Assembly (NCBI RefSeq): GCF_018128025.1
Contig: NZ_JAGSCS010000002.1
Span: forward strand, 124,001 to 188,000
Direction: 5' to 3'
Length of the DNA stretch: 64,000 nt
Source of the DNA: Proteiniclasticum sediminis
GTDB taxonomy: Bacteria; Bacillota; Clostridia; Clostridiales; Clostridiaceae
Shown here in pieces: positions 34,267-42,457 of the stretch (position 1 is its first letter; each line of letters begins with the position of its first letter). The notes beneath the pieces are model-generated. The model was given only the letters and a program-made list of their open reading frames with translations. It had not been told where the DNA came from and made no database searches. Both the position numbers and the translations under genes were made by a program.

Positions 34267-35138
34267 ATATCCCTTGTGCCATTATTCAAGATCTCTTGCC
34301 CCTTTATACCGAAGACCTGTTGAGCGACGAGAGCAAGGGGGTGGTGGAGGAGCACCTTCACCAGTGCACCCTATGTCAAACTGAACTTCAGGCGCTGAAG
34401 TCGGCGACGCCACTACCGGAAGACCGAAGTACTGTGCCCCTGCAGAAAATTCAGCAGCGGATTCAAGCCGGGAAGATGAAGACCGGACTGCTTTACGCCG
34501 CCATTGCCATGCTTTTCGCCTTGCTCCTCATGCTTTGGCTCACCGCTCCCCGCTATCTTGAGTATTCCCCGAGTCAGCTAAGATTTGTGGAAGCTGATGG
34601 GAAAGTCATGGCAGTGCTGGGCGAAGAGGTGACGGGCTATGAGCTCTCTCAGGGTCCTGGGGGAGAATACACATTAACACTGTGGAACAGCTTCTGGGAC
34701 CAGCGGGTGCTCCACCGCCAGGCAGGAGAGGTGCTCCTCAATCCCCATGGAGAAAAGGTGGAGGCAGTCTATTATTCCTCAGCCTCAGGATTCCCGGATC
34801 GGTTGATCTATGGTCAGCCTTTAACCGGGGAAGAGGGAAGAATTACCCTGCCTCGATTGGCTCTTAATTATTATCTGCTTCTTGCGGTGGGGCTCCTTCT
34901 CGTTTTGGGGGCGATGGCCCTGGTTCGCCGTAGAAGTCCAGGTTTGCGAAGGTTGGCTCTGGTGCCCCTGGCCTATATTCTCAGTCACGTTCTTGTCCTG
35001 GGCGGTTCCTCGTCCACCTATGCCATCCTCCGGGACCTCTCCGGAATCCTCATGGTGATGATCCCCGTCTACGGCATTTTGTGGATGATCAACCAACGGT
35101 TCTTCTCTCCGAAAATCTCAGAGGGGAAGAATAACTGA
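34263..35138 (+). CDS. zinc-finger anti-sigma factor, membrane-bound
   Basis: A 291-residue partner of the ECF factor. The N-terminal domain has the zf-HC2 pattern: PCAIIQDLLPLYTEDLLSDES, then HLHQCTLCQTEL, with His and Cys ligands. A first membrane segment is at about residues 77-94, followed by an outside domain of some 105 residues and three further hydrophobic segments at the C terminus. It probably holds the sigma factor at the membrane until an envelope signal is sensed. The start overlaps the sigma gene stop by ATGA. Confidence 0.88.
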   Translation: MNIPCAIIQDLLPLYTEDLLSDESKGVVEEHLHQCTLCQTELQALKSATPLPEDRSTVPLQKIQQRIQAGKMKTGLLYAAIAMLFALLLMLWLTAPRYLEYSPSQLRFVEADGKVMAVLGEEVTGYELSQGPGGEYTLTLWNSFWDQRVLHRQAGEVLLNPHGEKVEAVYYSSASGFPDRLIYGQPLTGEEGRITLPRLALNYYLLLAVGLLLVLGAMALVRRRSPGLRRLALVPLAYILSHVLVLGGSSSTYAILRDLSGILMVMIPVYGILWMINQRFFSPKISEGKNN

Positions 35139-35162
35139 AGCTAAAGTAAAGTCAATAAGCTC

Positions 35163-35192
35163 AAAGAGGAGATCCCGCGGGATCTCCTCTTT
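35163..35192. terminator. bidirectional terminator hairpin
   Basis: AAAGAGGAGATCCC and GGGATCTCCTCTTT form a 14-base perfect stem with a 2-base loop, located between convergent genes. T-rich ends on both strands allow it to serve both. Confidence 0.75.
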
Positions 35193-35233
35193 GGCTTATC
35201 GATGATCTTGAAGATTAGTTTTGAAGGCTTCCC

Positions 35234-36328
35234 TTATCGCGGACAAGGCCAGAGAAGGGGGCTGTGGAAGGGTTTCATGGCGAGAAGCCCCGAAGCCATG
35301 ACGGCTTTACGCAGCCGGGGCTGATACATGAAGGGGGACTTCAGCCGTTTTCCCAGGAGGTTTCGGCGAAGGGGGAAAAGGCTCTTGGCATAGCGGGAAA
35401 GAACACCGGGAATGCCCTCTTCCAGGGCTTTGGCCAGGAGAAGGGAAGTGCGCAGGGCATAGCTGATCCCTTCCGCAGAACTGGGGCTGATGGCCCCGGA
35501 GGCTTCTCCCACCAGGAGTACGCCGTCTTTTCCGGGAGAGAATTGGCTGTTTTTCTGGGGACGCAAAAGGTGAGCGCCCTCGGTGCGGATTTTCTTTTGG
35601 AGAAAGATTCCCTTCAGCGCCAGCCTGGACCGGAGTTTTTCCATGGCTTCCCAAGGATCTTTTCCTTGGGGAACGGCCAGTCCCAAAAGAAGATGGTTAT
35701 CCTTGGGAATGATCCAGCCGTAGAAGTCCGTCACGGCCAGATCAAAGATGGCGGTAAAGTATGGGGGAAGATCCTCTGCCGGATACTCCTCCTGGATGCA
35801 CACATAGGAGGAGGGATTTTGGGGAAGGGCCAGGGTGCGGCGAACTTTGGAGAAAGCGCCGTCTGCGCCGATGAGAAGCCTGGTCTTGACCTCCTTAAGC
35901 TCACCCTTTTGTCGATAGCGGACGATAAAACCTCCCGGTATAGCCTCATGGGAGAGATACACCGCGTTGAAGCAGGTCTTCACCGATGGGGGAAGGAGGG
36001 AAACCAGCCACCGGTCAAACTTTTCCCGGTCCAGATTATAGTAGTGCCGCTGATAGAGGGCTTCTTCTCCGCTGGAAACATCCAAAGTGCGAACCGCAAA
36101 AAGCTGGGGATCCACCAGGACATCCCGGGGGATTCCCAATCCCATTTCCCCGAGGATTTTCTGGGCATCGGGGGCGAGAAGCCCCCCGCAGCATTTGGTT
36201 TTACGGTTCAGGGGATTCTCCCCGCGCAGATCCCGCTGGTCCAGGAGGAGCACCTGATGCCGCTCCCCCGCCAAGCGGGCCAGATTGGCACCGGCAGGAC
36301 CGGCACCCACAATGAACAGATCAACCAT
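35234..36328 (-). CDS. geranylgeranyl-reductase-like FAD oxidoreductase
   Basis: A 364-residue flavoprotein. FIVGAGPAGANLARLAGE is the FAD motif, GADGAFSKVRR a second family motif, and DGVLLVGEASGAISPSSAEG the FAD-binding GD-type segment. FYGWIIPKDNHLLLGL corresponds to the substrate region of the geranylgeranyl reductase family, which reduces isoprenoid double bonds. KTKCCGG near residue 45 resembles the conserved Cys site of archaeal members. It is the last gene on the minus strand after the XRE-DUF2975 cassette. TAAGGAGGTG precedes ATG 36328. The substrate could be a quinone or lipid side chain. Confidence 0.85.
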   Translation of the reverse strand: MVDLFIVGAGPAGANLARLAGERHQVLLLDQRDLRGENPLNRKTKCCGGLLAPDAQKILGEMGLGIPRDVLVDPQLFAVRTLDVSSGEEALYQRHYYNLDREKFDRWLVSLLPPSVKTCFNAVYLSHEAIPGGFIVRYRQKGELKEVKTRLLIGADGAFSKVRRTLALPQNPSSYVCIQEEYPAEDLPPYFTAIFDLAVTDFYGWIIPKDNHLLLGLAVPQGKDPWEAMEKLRSRLALKGIFLQKKIRTEGAHLLRPQKNSQFSPGKDGVLLVGEASGAISPSSAEGISYALRTSLLLAKALEEGIPGVLSRYAKSLFPLRRNLLGKRLKSPFMYQPRLRKAVMASGLLAMKPFHSPLLWPCPR

Positions 36329-36339
36329 GGAGCACCTCC

Positions 36340-36558
36340 TTAAGAATTTTCCGCTTCTTTTTCGTATTCCAAAAGGTCTCCGGGCTGACAGTCCAGAGCC
36401 TTGCAGATGGCTTCCAGGGTGGAAAAGCGTATGGCTTTGGCTTTACCGTTCTTCAGCACGGAAATGTTGGCCATGGTGATGCCCACCTTTTCCGACAGTT
36501 CTGTAACGCTCATCTTCCGCTTCGCCAGCATGACATCTAAATTAATCTTGATTGTCAT
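36340..36558 (-). CDS. XRE-family transcriptional regulator (YozG-like)
   Basis: A 72-residue Cro/C1-type helix-turn-helix protein: INLDVMLAKRKMSVTELSEK, VGITMANISVLKNGKAKAI and STLEAICKALDCQPGDLLEY. Short regulators of this type pair with DUF2975 membrane proteins in many Bacillota, as here. GAGGTGG precedes the ATG. It probably represses its own operon through the palindrome in the upstream promoter. Confidence 0.92.
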   Translation of the reverse strand: MTIKINLDVMLAKRKMSVTELSEKVGITMANISVLKNGKAKAIRFSTLEAICKALDCQPGDLLEYEKEAENS

Positions 36559-36567
36559 TTTGCCACC

Positions 36568-37044
36568 TCATATGGTGAGATCAAGATCGTTCTTGATCTG
36601 CAGGGCTTCCTGGAGAAGCTTTTCCAGGACGGCAGCGAATACACCGATGACAAAGGCGGCGAAGGTGGGAAGGAGGCCGATGATGACAAAGCCTGGGGCG
36701 TCGTCATACTCCGCCATGAGGTAGAACAGGGGAAGACAGAGGGTATAGAGGACAGTGATGACTGCGGCGAGGTTTCGGATGGTCCGGAGTGCCTTCACGG
36801 AAGCGCTGGTAAAAGCTTCTCCCTTGTCGATGAGGCGAAGCAGTTTCCAGGCCTGTCCCAGGGCACCGAAGAAAGGCAGCGTGGTCAGGTAAAGCCCAGC
36901 CCCCAGGGGATAGATCACCAACGGGGGAAAGAAGCCCAGGGCATCCCGGAGGATGGCGGGGAGGGCGAGGAAACTGAGCAGCAGGACAAAGAGTCCCATG
37001 AAGAGGACAGCAGCCCGGAGAAGGCCAGTGGAACGGATAGACAT
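36568..37044 (-). CDS. DUF2975 membrane protein
   Basis: A 158-residue protein with four hydrophobic segments (first LRAAVLFMGLFVLLLSFLAL) and the family signature LLRLIDKGEAFTSASVKALRT between the second and third. The role of DUF2975 is not known. It is the first gene of a minus-strand operon with the XRE regulator 9 bases downstream and the reductase-like gene after that. Confidence 0.85.
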   Translation of the reverse strand: MSIRSTGLLRAAVLFMGLFVLLLSFLALPAILRDALGFFPPLVIYPLGAGLYLTTLPFFGALGQAWKLLRLIDKGEAFTSASVKALRTIRNLAAVITVLYTLCLPLFYLMAEYDDAPGFVIIGLLPTFAAFVIGVFAAVLEKLLQEALQIKNDLDLTI

Positions 37045-37075
37045 GGTATTCCCTCATTTCATCGTTATTGCCTTT

Positions 37076-37104
37076 ACTATAGCGATAGATTTATCGATTG
37101 TCAA
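37076..37104 (-). promoter_or_regulatory. promoter with internal palindromic operator for the DUF2975-XRE operon
   Basis: On the minus strand, TTGACA, a 17-base spacer and TATAGT form a near-consensus promoter. The spacer contains the inverted repeat CGATAAATCTATCG (37083-37096). Binding by the encoded XRE repressor would block RNA polymerase directly. Confidence 0.75.
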
Positions 37105-37227
37105 TAAATAAGTATTGCAAAAAGATAAAAATCAAGGATTGTGAAGAATTGTCATGGGAATGATACAGAATTTTCAAACCTCTTCGTTATACTGAAGCCA
37201 AGAAGACTTCGAAAGGAGGAGAATGCC

Positions 37228-38598
37228 ATGAAACGACTGCTGGTTTTGCTGCTCCCCGTACTGCTCCTTTTTAGCGCCTGTACAGCCAAGGATACACCGC
37301 CGGGGGAAACCCCCACGGAAAGTCCCGGGGAGACCCCGGTAGAAACCCCTGCAGAGACGCCGTCGGAGACTCCAGTGAGCCTGGAGGACTTTCAGAAGCT
37401 CACGGTGACGGCTAAGGACCCCCTGGAACTGCTTCCAAAGCTGGAATCACTGCTGAAGGAAGGGGGCGAGGGAGACCATGACGCCGCCATGATGGCCTAT
37501 CTTCAGTATCTTCGCACCTACAGCTTCATGGGAGTTCAGGATGAGTACCTGCAGTTTAATAAGTTGGAACCTTACTTTATGTATAATGAGGCCGAGGGTT
37601 CCGATGTGCTCCAGGTGGAGAAGATTCCCGCAGGTGAGCTGAAGGACCTCTATGACCGTTTTGCCAAGATGGGGTATACCTTTGCTCGGGTGGAAGGGTC
37701 GGTAATGCCGCAGATCGATTTTTCCTTCGTAGATCAGCATAAAGAGGCCTTGTCCCCGGGAATGATCGCTTATGGCGCTTTCAAACAGCTTGATTCCGAC
37801 CGGCTCTGGGCTTCTGACGGCGGGCTAAGGATTCCCGTGAAGGAGCTGGGTGAACGGGTGGCCCAGGGGGAAAAGCTTCTCCAGGAGCATTCGGCGGACC
37901 TGCTTCCGGCGGTGAAGGACGATGCCCTGCGGACGTTCCAGAACTATTTCCGGGTCTACCTGGTTGGCCTGGTCAATACGCCGGTGATTATAGAAGGGAA
38001 GATCCGTCCAGAGGTTCAAACGGCTTACGAGGACTTTCTTAAAAATCATCCGGAGACGGAATCGGCCAAGATCCTCGCCCGCTATTACAGCGAACTGAAC
38101 GGTGCAGGTTTTGCTGCCCCCTATGAGGAGAACAGCAGCGAGAGCATTCTTCGATTCCGAACCCGTATGGAGAAACTGGTTCAGGACGTCACCGGGAAAT
38201 TCGGCACGCTGAAGGATCCCGTGACCTACGGAAAGACCTCGGTGAATCTTCATCTTCGTACGAATCCGGATCTGACTTCGGAAGTGCTCTACACCATCCC
38301 GGCGGGAACCGTAGTGAAGATCTGGATGCTCTACAGCGGCTGGGTACAAGTGGAGACAGCCGGATGGTATGGGTACAGCCGGGAAGAGTATCTCACTCCC
38401 GTCACATTAGGTCCCCAGTACCGCATGACCCTTCAAAACCTGAATCTTCGCGAGTCGCCTTCCCTGACTAGTCCCGTACTCATCGTCCTCCCCGCCCAGA
38501 CTCTGGTGGAGCTGGAAAAGGAGGAAGGGGAGTGGGGAAAGACCACCTATGGCGGAAAAACCGGGTATCTCTTCCTGGAGTATCTGGGAACGCCCTAG
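37228..38598 (+). CDS. lipoprotein with two C-terminal SH3b domains
   Basis: A 456-residue lipoprotein. A signal peptide ends in the lipobox LFSAC; then comes a Thr/Pro/Glu linker repeating ETPxE about seven times. Residues about 55-330 are a domain I do not recognise. Two bacterial SH3 domains follow: VNLHLRTNPDLTSEVLYTIP and LNLRESPSLTSPVLIVLP mark their starts. SH3b domains bind peptidoglycan or peptides, so the protein probably sits at the membrane-wall interface. ATG 37228 follows GAAAGGAGG. A candidate -10 TATACT lies at 37188-37193. Confidence 0.82.
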   Translation: MKRLLVLLLPVLLLFSACTAKDTPPGETPTESPGETPVETPAETPSETPVSLEDFQKLTVTAKDPLELLPKLESLLKEGGEGDHDAAMMAYLQYLRTYSFMGVQDEYLQFNKLEPYFMYNEAEGSDVLQVEKIPAGELKDLYDRFAKMGYTFARVEGSVMPQIDFSFVDQHKEALSPGMIAYGAFKQLDSDRLWASDGGLRIPVKELGERVAQGEKLLQEHSADLLPAVKDDALRTFQNYFRVYLVGLVNTPVIIEGKIRPEVQTAYEDFLKNHPETESAKILARYYSELNGAGFAAPYEENSSESILRFRTRMEKLVQDVTGKFGTLKDPVTYGKTSVNLHLRTNPDLTSEVLYTIPAGTVVKIWMLYSGWVQVETAGWYGYSREEYLTPVTLGPQYRMTLQNLNLRESPSLTSPVLIVLPAQTLVELEKEEGEWGKTTYGGKTGYLFLEYLGTP

Positions 38599-38623
38599 AT
38601 TTGACTGAAGGATCCAAAAAAAG

Positions 38624-38661
38624 AGATCTTCCCCCGGTCAAAGGGAGAAGATCTTTCTTTT
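38624..38661 (+). terminator. rho-independent terminator
   Basis: AGATCTTC-CCC pairs with GGG-GAAGATCT, followed by TTCTTTT. It ends the SH3b lipoprotein gene. Confidence 0.75.
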
Positions 38662-38753
38662 CGGGGCAATCTGCTATAGGATGAAAAATGAGAAACGAGG
38701 TCCCCGTAAGGAGAATTCTTTGGGGAGACCCTGCCATGAAGGAGAGAGAAGTC

Positions 38754-39344
38754 ATGAAAAAGAGTCCCGCCCCCATCCGGGGAAAGCATATTACCCTGAA
38801 GCCCCTGACCTTGAAGGATTTCGATGTTTACTACGAATCGGGGTTTCAGCAGGAGGATCCCGAAGTCCTGAGGCTCACGGGAACTAAGGCCGGGGTCACC
38901 CGGGAACAGCTGAAAAGCTATGTGGTACGAATCGTGAACGCCGAGGATCGCGTGGATTTTCTTCTCTGGAATGAAGAGGGAAGACTCGTGGGGGAAGCCG
39001 TCCTCAACGAGATTGACGAAGAGGTTCGTCGCGCCAATTTCCGCATCGCTTTTTTCCAGGAGAAAGACTTCGGCAAAGGCTACGGATCCGAAGCCACTGC
39101 GCTTACGGTGGACTATGGGTTTACCGAGCTACATCTCCACCGCATCGAACTGGAAGTATTTTCCATTAATCCCCGGGCGAAGCGCGCCTATGAGAAAGCC
39201 GGCTTTCAGCTGGAGGGATGTCTCCGGGATGCCGAGATCATCGATGGCGCTTACTGTGATGTTCTCCTTATGGCCATGCTGGAGGAAGACTATGAAAGGA
39301 AAAAGATTAAAGAGATCCAAGCCAAGAACAGCGTTACGGTTTAG
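38754..39344 (+). CDS. GNAT N-acetyltransferase (RimJ/SpeG-like)
   Basis: A 196-residue acetyltransferase. KHITLKPLTLKDFDVYYESG opens the fold, KDFGKGYGSEATALTVDYGF is the acetyl-CoA loop, and HRIELEVFSINPRAKRAYEK with AGFQLEGCLRDAEIIDG ends it. The pattern is that of RimJ/RimL and spermidine acetyltransferases. ATG 38754 has AAGGAG 9 bases upstream; ATG 38736 is a possible alternative. Substrate unknown. Confidence 0.82.
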   Translation: MKKSPAPIRGKHITLKPLTLKDFDVYYESGFQQEDPEVLRLTGTKAGVTREQLKSYVVRIVNAEDRVDFLLWNEEGRLVGEAVLNEIDEEVRRANFRIAFFQEKDFGKGYGSEATALTVDYGFTELHLHRIELEVFSINPRAKRAYEKAGFQLEGCLRDAEIIDGAYCDVLLMAMLEEDYERKKIKEIQAKNSVTV

Positions 39345-39411
39345 TTCGCCACCTCCGGGAGTCCCGAAAGGTTTTCCTTCCGGATCTTTGCTTCCCGGTT
39401 TCCCAGACGTC

Positions 39412-39444
39412 AAAAGCTCATGGCAAAGTCTGCCATGAGCTTTT
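39412..39444. terminator. bidirectional terminator
   Basis: AAAAGCTCATGGCA and TGCCATGAGCTTTT form a perfect 14-base stem with a 5-base loop between convergent genes (the GNAT gene and comFB); A/T ends suit both strands. Confidence 0.85.
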
Positions 39445-39479
39445 CTGTTTCCAAATCTGATAAATCGGGGAAGAGGCGC

Positions 39480-39755
39480 CTAAAAGGAAGGCTCCTCATG
39501 ATGGGGATTATCTTCCACCACAGCCATGGCGCGGGACAGCGCCTGGATGATGTCGGACTGAAACTGGTGGTCAAACTCCTTCAACTTGGCATAGATCCGG
39601 CCCTTGTCGCTGACCATGTAGAGGGGCTGGAGCTGGTTGAGGGCTATGGCCCGGATATCCTCCTGGCAGCGCAGGCAATCCTTGAGATGCTCATGACTGC
39701 GGACCAGGGGCGGGAGCATGCTGTCCACCAGAACTTCCATATAGTTTTTTGGCAT
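39480..39755 (-). CDS. comFB: ComFB family protein
   Basis: A 91-residue ComFB-domain protein: NYMEVLVDSMLPPLV, CLRCQEDIRAIALNQLQPLY with its CxxC, and the VSDKGRIYAKL turn are as expected. ComFB was named in the late competence operon of Bacillus; related cyanobacterial proteins have more recently been reported to bind c-di-GMP. Here it is not with comFA or comFC but next to a large c-di-GMP locus, pointing divergently. CCAGGAGG precedes ATG 39755. Confidence 0.88.
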   Translation of the reverse strand: MPKNYMEVLVDSMLPPLVRSHEHLKDCLRCQEDIRAIALNQLQPLYMVSDKGRIYAKLKEFDHQFQSDIIQALSRAMAVVEDNPHHEEPSF

Positions 39756-40113
39756 GGATCATACCTCCTGGAGTGAATTATTTGATAAGCCATAAGAATA
39801 TGCATAACGAATCTTCCTGAGAAGATGAACTAAAGGTTTACTCAAAATATTATAGCATTCACATCTTTTCCTGTCACGAAAAGCCGGTGAACCTTCAGCC
39901 AGAGATTTGAAAAAAGGAGGGAGTCGCGTCTGGGGCTGAGCATGAGGGGATATCTTCCCTAGTCCCGGGTGGCATCACGGAGGAATCAACATTTTCCCGA
40001 AAAACTTCTTAACAAAAGGAGAAGTCCGCCGATAACAGGAAAGAACATCCGAACGAAGACGAGGGAGCCTCCATATTTTTTCCAAGGGGATGGGAGACTC
40101 AGGGGAGAAGGTT
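39756..40113. other. long leader/intergenic region between comFB and the first EAL receptor
   Basis: About 350 bases without a gene. TATTATAG near 39848 resembles a -10 box. Downstream there are GC-rich runs that could fold, including AAAGCCGGTGAACC, GGGGATATCTTCCCTAG and GGGTGGCATCACGG. I could not match it to c-di-GMP-I, c-di-GMP-II or any other known riboswitch. Confidence 0.4.
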
Positions 40114-42360
40114 GTGAAAAGAAAGTTCAAGCATAAAAGTGTCAATGTCAAATATTTCATCATCCCGTTCTTCGTCGTCGCCATTCTTTACTCCTATCTG
40201 GTCTATGGCAAGCTCGTCGGCCTCACAGACAGGAAGTACGACTATATGCGACAGGAGACGGTGAGTGTGGCCCGGGTTTATGCCCAGTATCTCAACAAGG
40301 CCATGCATGCCAATGACGTCATTTACGCCCAGGTGGATGAACGGCTGCAGCTGGCGGCCCAGTCCATGGGAGCCCGTCAGGAAGCCCTGGGCAGCTCGCT
40401 GCTCCGCTTTTTGTCGGAGTCCCTTCGGGTGGATGTCATCTACCGCTATGATGCCCAGGGCGTACTCCGGGAGGACAGCAGCGGAAAATATGAGGGACTC
40501 GTTCTGACGCCGGAGGATCCGGCCTGGAACTTCAACATCAGCGGAGAAAAAACCCGCATCGACCAGCCTCGACCGGGTATCGAAGGCACGGGGGTCTATA
40601 AGTTTATCTATGTGCGGCTTCGGAATGAGGATTTCTACCAGATTGGCATCAATGTGGACAACATCAGCAGTCTGGTCATGGATTTCGGTCTTTCCCAGCT
40701 TCTTCTGGACATTGAGTCCAATGAAGCCATCCGATATGCCCATTTCATCGGCGTCGACGCCACCATCGAAGACTCCACCCAGGAAAAAGCCAAAGGCACC
40801 AAGGTGGAAGAGCCCAAGATCCTGGAGGCCATGGCGCGCCATGAAGAATATGTCATGCCGGATCCGGAGGAGAAGGATCTTTACCAGGTCTATGTGCCGG
40901 TGATTCTCAATGGGGCCAATGTGGGAACCCTGAGCCTCGGGTATAGCACCAAAGGTTATGTGGACACCACGCTCTCTGTGGTCTCCTACGGTTTCTGGAT
41001 TCTCCTCAGCGTGCTGGTCCTCATGGGAGGAGCCGTCTTTATCATTTACCGAAAGACAGAGAAGCATCTGCGCCTGGGGTACTACGATACCCTGACCAAC
41101 CTGCCCAATGAAGTCTACATGAAGGAGTTCCTGGCAGGGAAGCTGGGCCAGAAAAAGGCGGGAAACCGGGCGATTTTCCTCATCAACCTGCGTAACTTCC
41201 GGACCATCAACATCGCCCTGGGCTTTGAAGTGGGGGATCAGATCATCAAGGATGTATCCCATCGTCTGGAGGAAGCCCTGAAACAGAAAGGCATGCTCTT
41301 CCGCTTCAATGCGGACCGCTTCGTCTTCTATGTGGAAGGCTATGAAAAGAATACACAGCTGGAAGATCTGTCGGGCCTCATCACCGAAGCCTTTGCGAAA
41401 CCCTTCCAATATGTCCGAAGCAGCAAACAGATCCGGCCGGAAGTGGGGATCGTGGAAATCGATGAGCGCTACAAGAATGTGGATGATCTCATGAAGGACG
41501 CCTCCATCACCATTTCCTACCTGAACAAGGGCATCATGGACCACATGGTCTTCAACGCCGAAATGCGTAACAAGATCGAGCGGGAGGAGGTCATTGAGTT
41601 TGAACTCATCCGCTCCTACAAGGATATCAAAGAAGAGATCATCCATCTGGAGTACCAGCCCAAGGTGGATGCGAAGACCAGCCGCATTGTAGGCTTTGAG
41701 GCCCTGGCCCGCATGAGCTCGAAGAAGCTTGGCATTGTCTCGCCCACGGAGTTCATCGACATCGCGGAGAAAAAGCAGCTGATTCTTCCCCTGGGCACCA
41801 TGATCCTGGAAAAGGCCTGTATCTTTACGCGGCGTCTGGTGGACATGGGCTATAAGGATCTGCGCATGGCGGTGAATGTCTCGGGAATCCAGCTCCTCAT
41901 GGATGATTTCACCGATACGGTGGCGGACATCATCAGCCGCACGGGGATCAATACCCGAAATCTGGAGCTGGAGATCACGGAAACCGTCCTTCTGGAAAAC
42001 TATGACATGATCAACGCTGTGCTTCAGAAGCTCCGGAACATGGGCATTGAAATCTCCATGGATGACTTCGGCACGGGCTTTTCTTCCCTGGCCAGCATCG
42101 GCGAACTGAACATCGACATTGTGAAAATCGACCGCCACTTCATCCAGAAGATTGTCCACGGCGGAGAGCGTAACCTCATCACCACGGACATTATCTCCAT
42201 GGCCCACAAACTGGGGCTCACCGTTATTGCGGAGGGTGTGGAGAACAAGATTCAGAAAGAGTACCTCCAAAGGAACGGTTGCGATGCCCTCCAAGGATAC
42301 TACTTCAGCCGTCCGGTCAGCGAAGCCAAAGTCATGGAGCTGCTGAAGGAGGGGATTTAG
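40114..42360 (+). CDS. membrane receptor with degenerate GGDEF and intact EAL domain, copy 1
   Basis: About 748 residues. Two membrane helices (about 15-37 and 292-312) flank a Cache-like outside domain. A GGDEF-like domain follows whose active loop reads RFNADRFVF, so it cannot make c-di-GMP. The EAL domain (about 507-748) has all expected catalytic elements: FEALARM, NVSGIQL, ITETVLLEN, DDFGTG, KIDRHFI, AEGVEN and LQGYYF. It should hydrolyse c-di-GMP in response to an outside ligand. I prefer GTG 40114, with AGGGGAGAAGG in front, to ATG 40090. Paralogues are at 48502, 50926 and 55466. A terminator follows. Confidence 0.85.
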   Translation: MKRKFKHKSVNVKYFIIPFFVVAILYSYLVYGKLVGLTDRKYDYMRQETVSVARVYAQYLNKAMHANDVIYAQVDERLQLAAQSMGARQEALGSSLLRFLSESLRVDVIYRYDAQGVLREDSSGKYEGLVLTPEDPAWNFNISGEKTRIDQPRPGIEGTGVYKFIYVRLRNEDFYQIGINVDNISSLVMDFGLSQLLLDIESNEAIRYAHFIGVDATIEDSTQEKAKGTKVEEPKILEAMARHEEYVMPDPEEKDLYQVYVPVILNGANVGTLSLGYSTKGYVDTTLSVVSYGFWILLSVLVLMGGAVFIIYRKTEKHLRLGYYDTLTNLPNEVYMKEFLAGKLGQKKAGNRAIFLINLRNFRTINIALGFEVGDQIIKDVSHRLEEALKQKGMLFRFNADRFVFYVEGYEKNTQLEDLSGLITEAFAKPFQYVRSSKQIRPEVGIVEIDERYKNVDDLMKDASITISYLNKGIMDHMVFNAEMRNKIEREEVIEFELIRSYKDIKEEIIHLEYQPKVDAKTSRIVGFEALARMSSKKLGIVSPTEFIDIAEKKQLILPLGTMILEKACIFTRRLVDMGYKDLRMAVNVSGIQLLMDDFTDTVADIISRTGINTRNLELEITETVLLENYDMINAVLQKLRNMGIEISMDDFGTGFSSLASIGELNIDIVKIDRHFIQKIVHGGERNLITTDIISMAHKLGLTVIAEGVENKIQKEYLQRNGCDALQGYYFSRPVSEAKVMELLKEGI

Positions 42361-42389
42361 ACCGGGAGGGAAACCTCCCGGTTTTTTTG
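42361..42389 (+). terminator. rho-independent terminator
   Basis: CCGGGAGG-GAAA-CCTCCCGG, a GNRA-looped perfect stem directly after the stop codon, followed by seven T. Confidence 0.9.
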
Positions 42390-42457
42390 CCGGAAGGACT
42401 GACAAGGAAGAAGGGCTGTGGCACAATGGAAACAGGAGAAAAAGGGAGGGAAGAGTC

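Noticed and set aside
35264-36343. 359-codon plus-strand frame opposite the geranylgeranyl-reductase-like gene
   Set aside because: The minus-strand protein has full FAD motifs and a good ribosome binding site; the plus frame has neither.
39966-39983. T-box core in the leader of the first EAL gene
   Set aside because: GGGTGGCATCACGG differs from the T-box sequence at key positions, no antiterminator/terminator pair or specifier loop is evident, and the gene is not an amino-acid gene.
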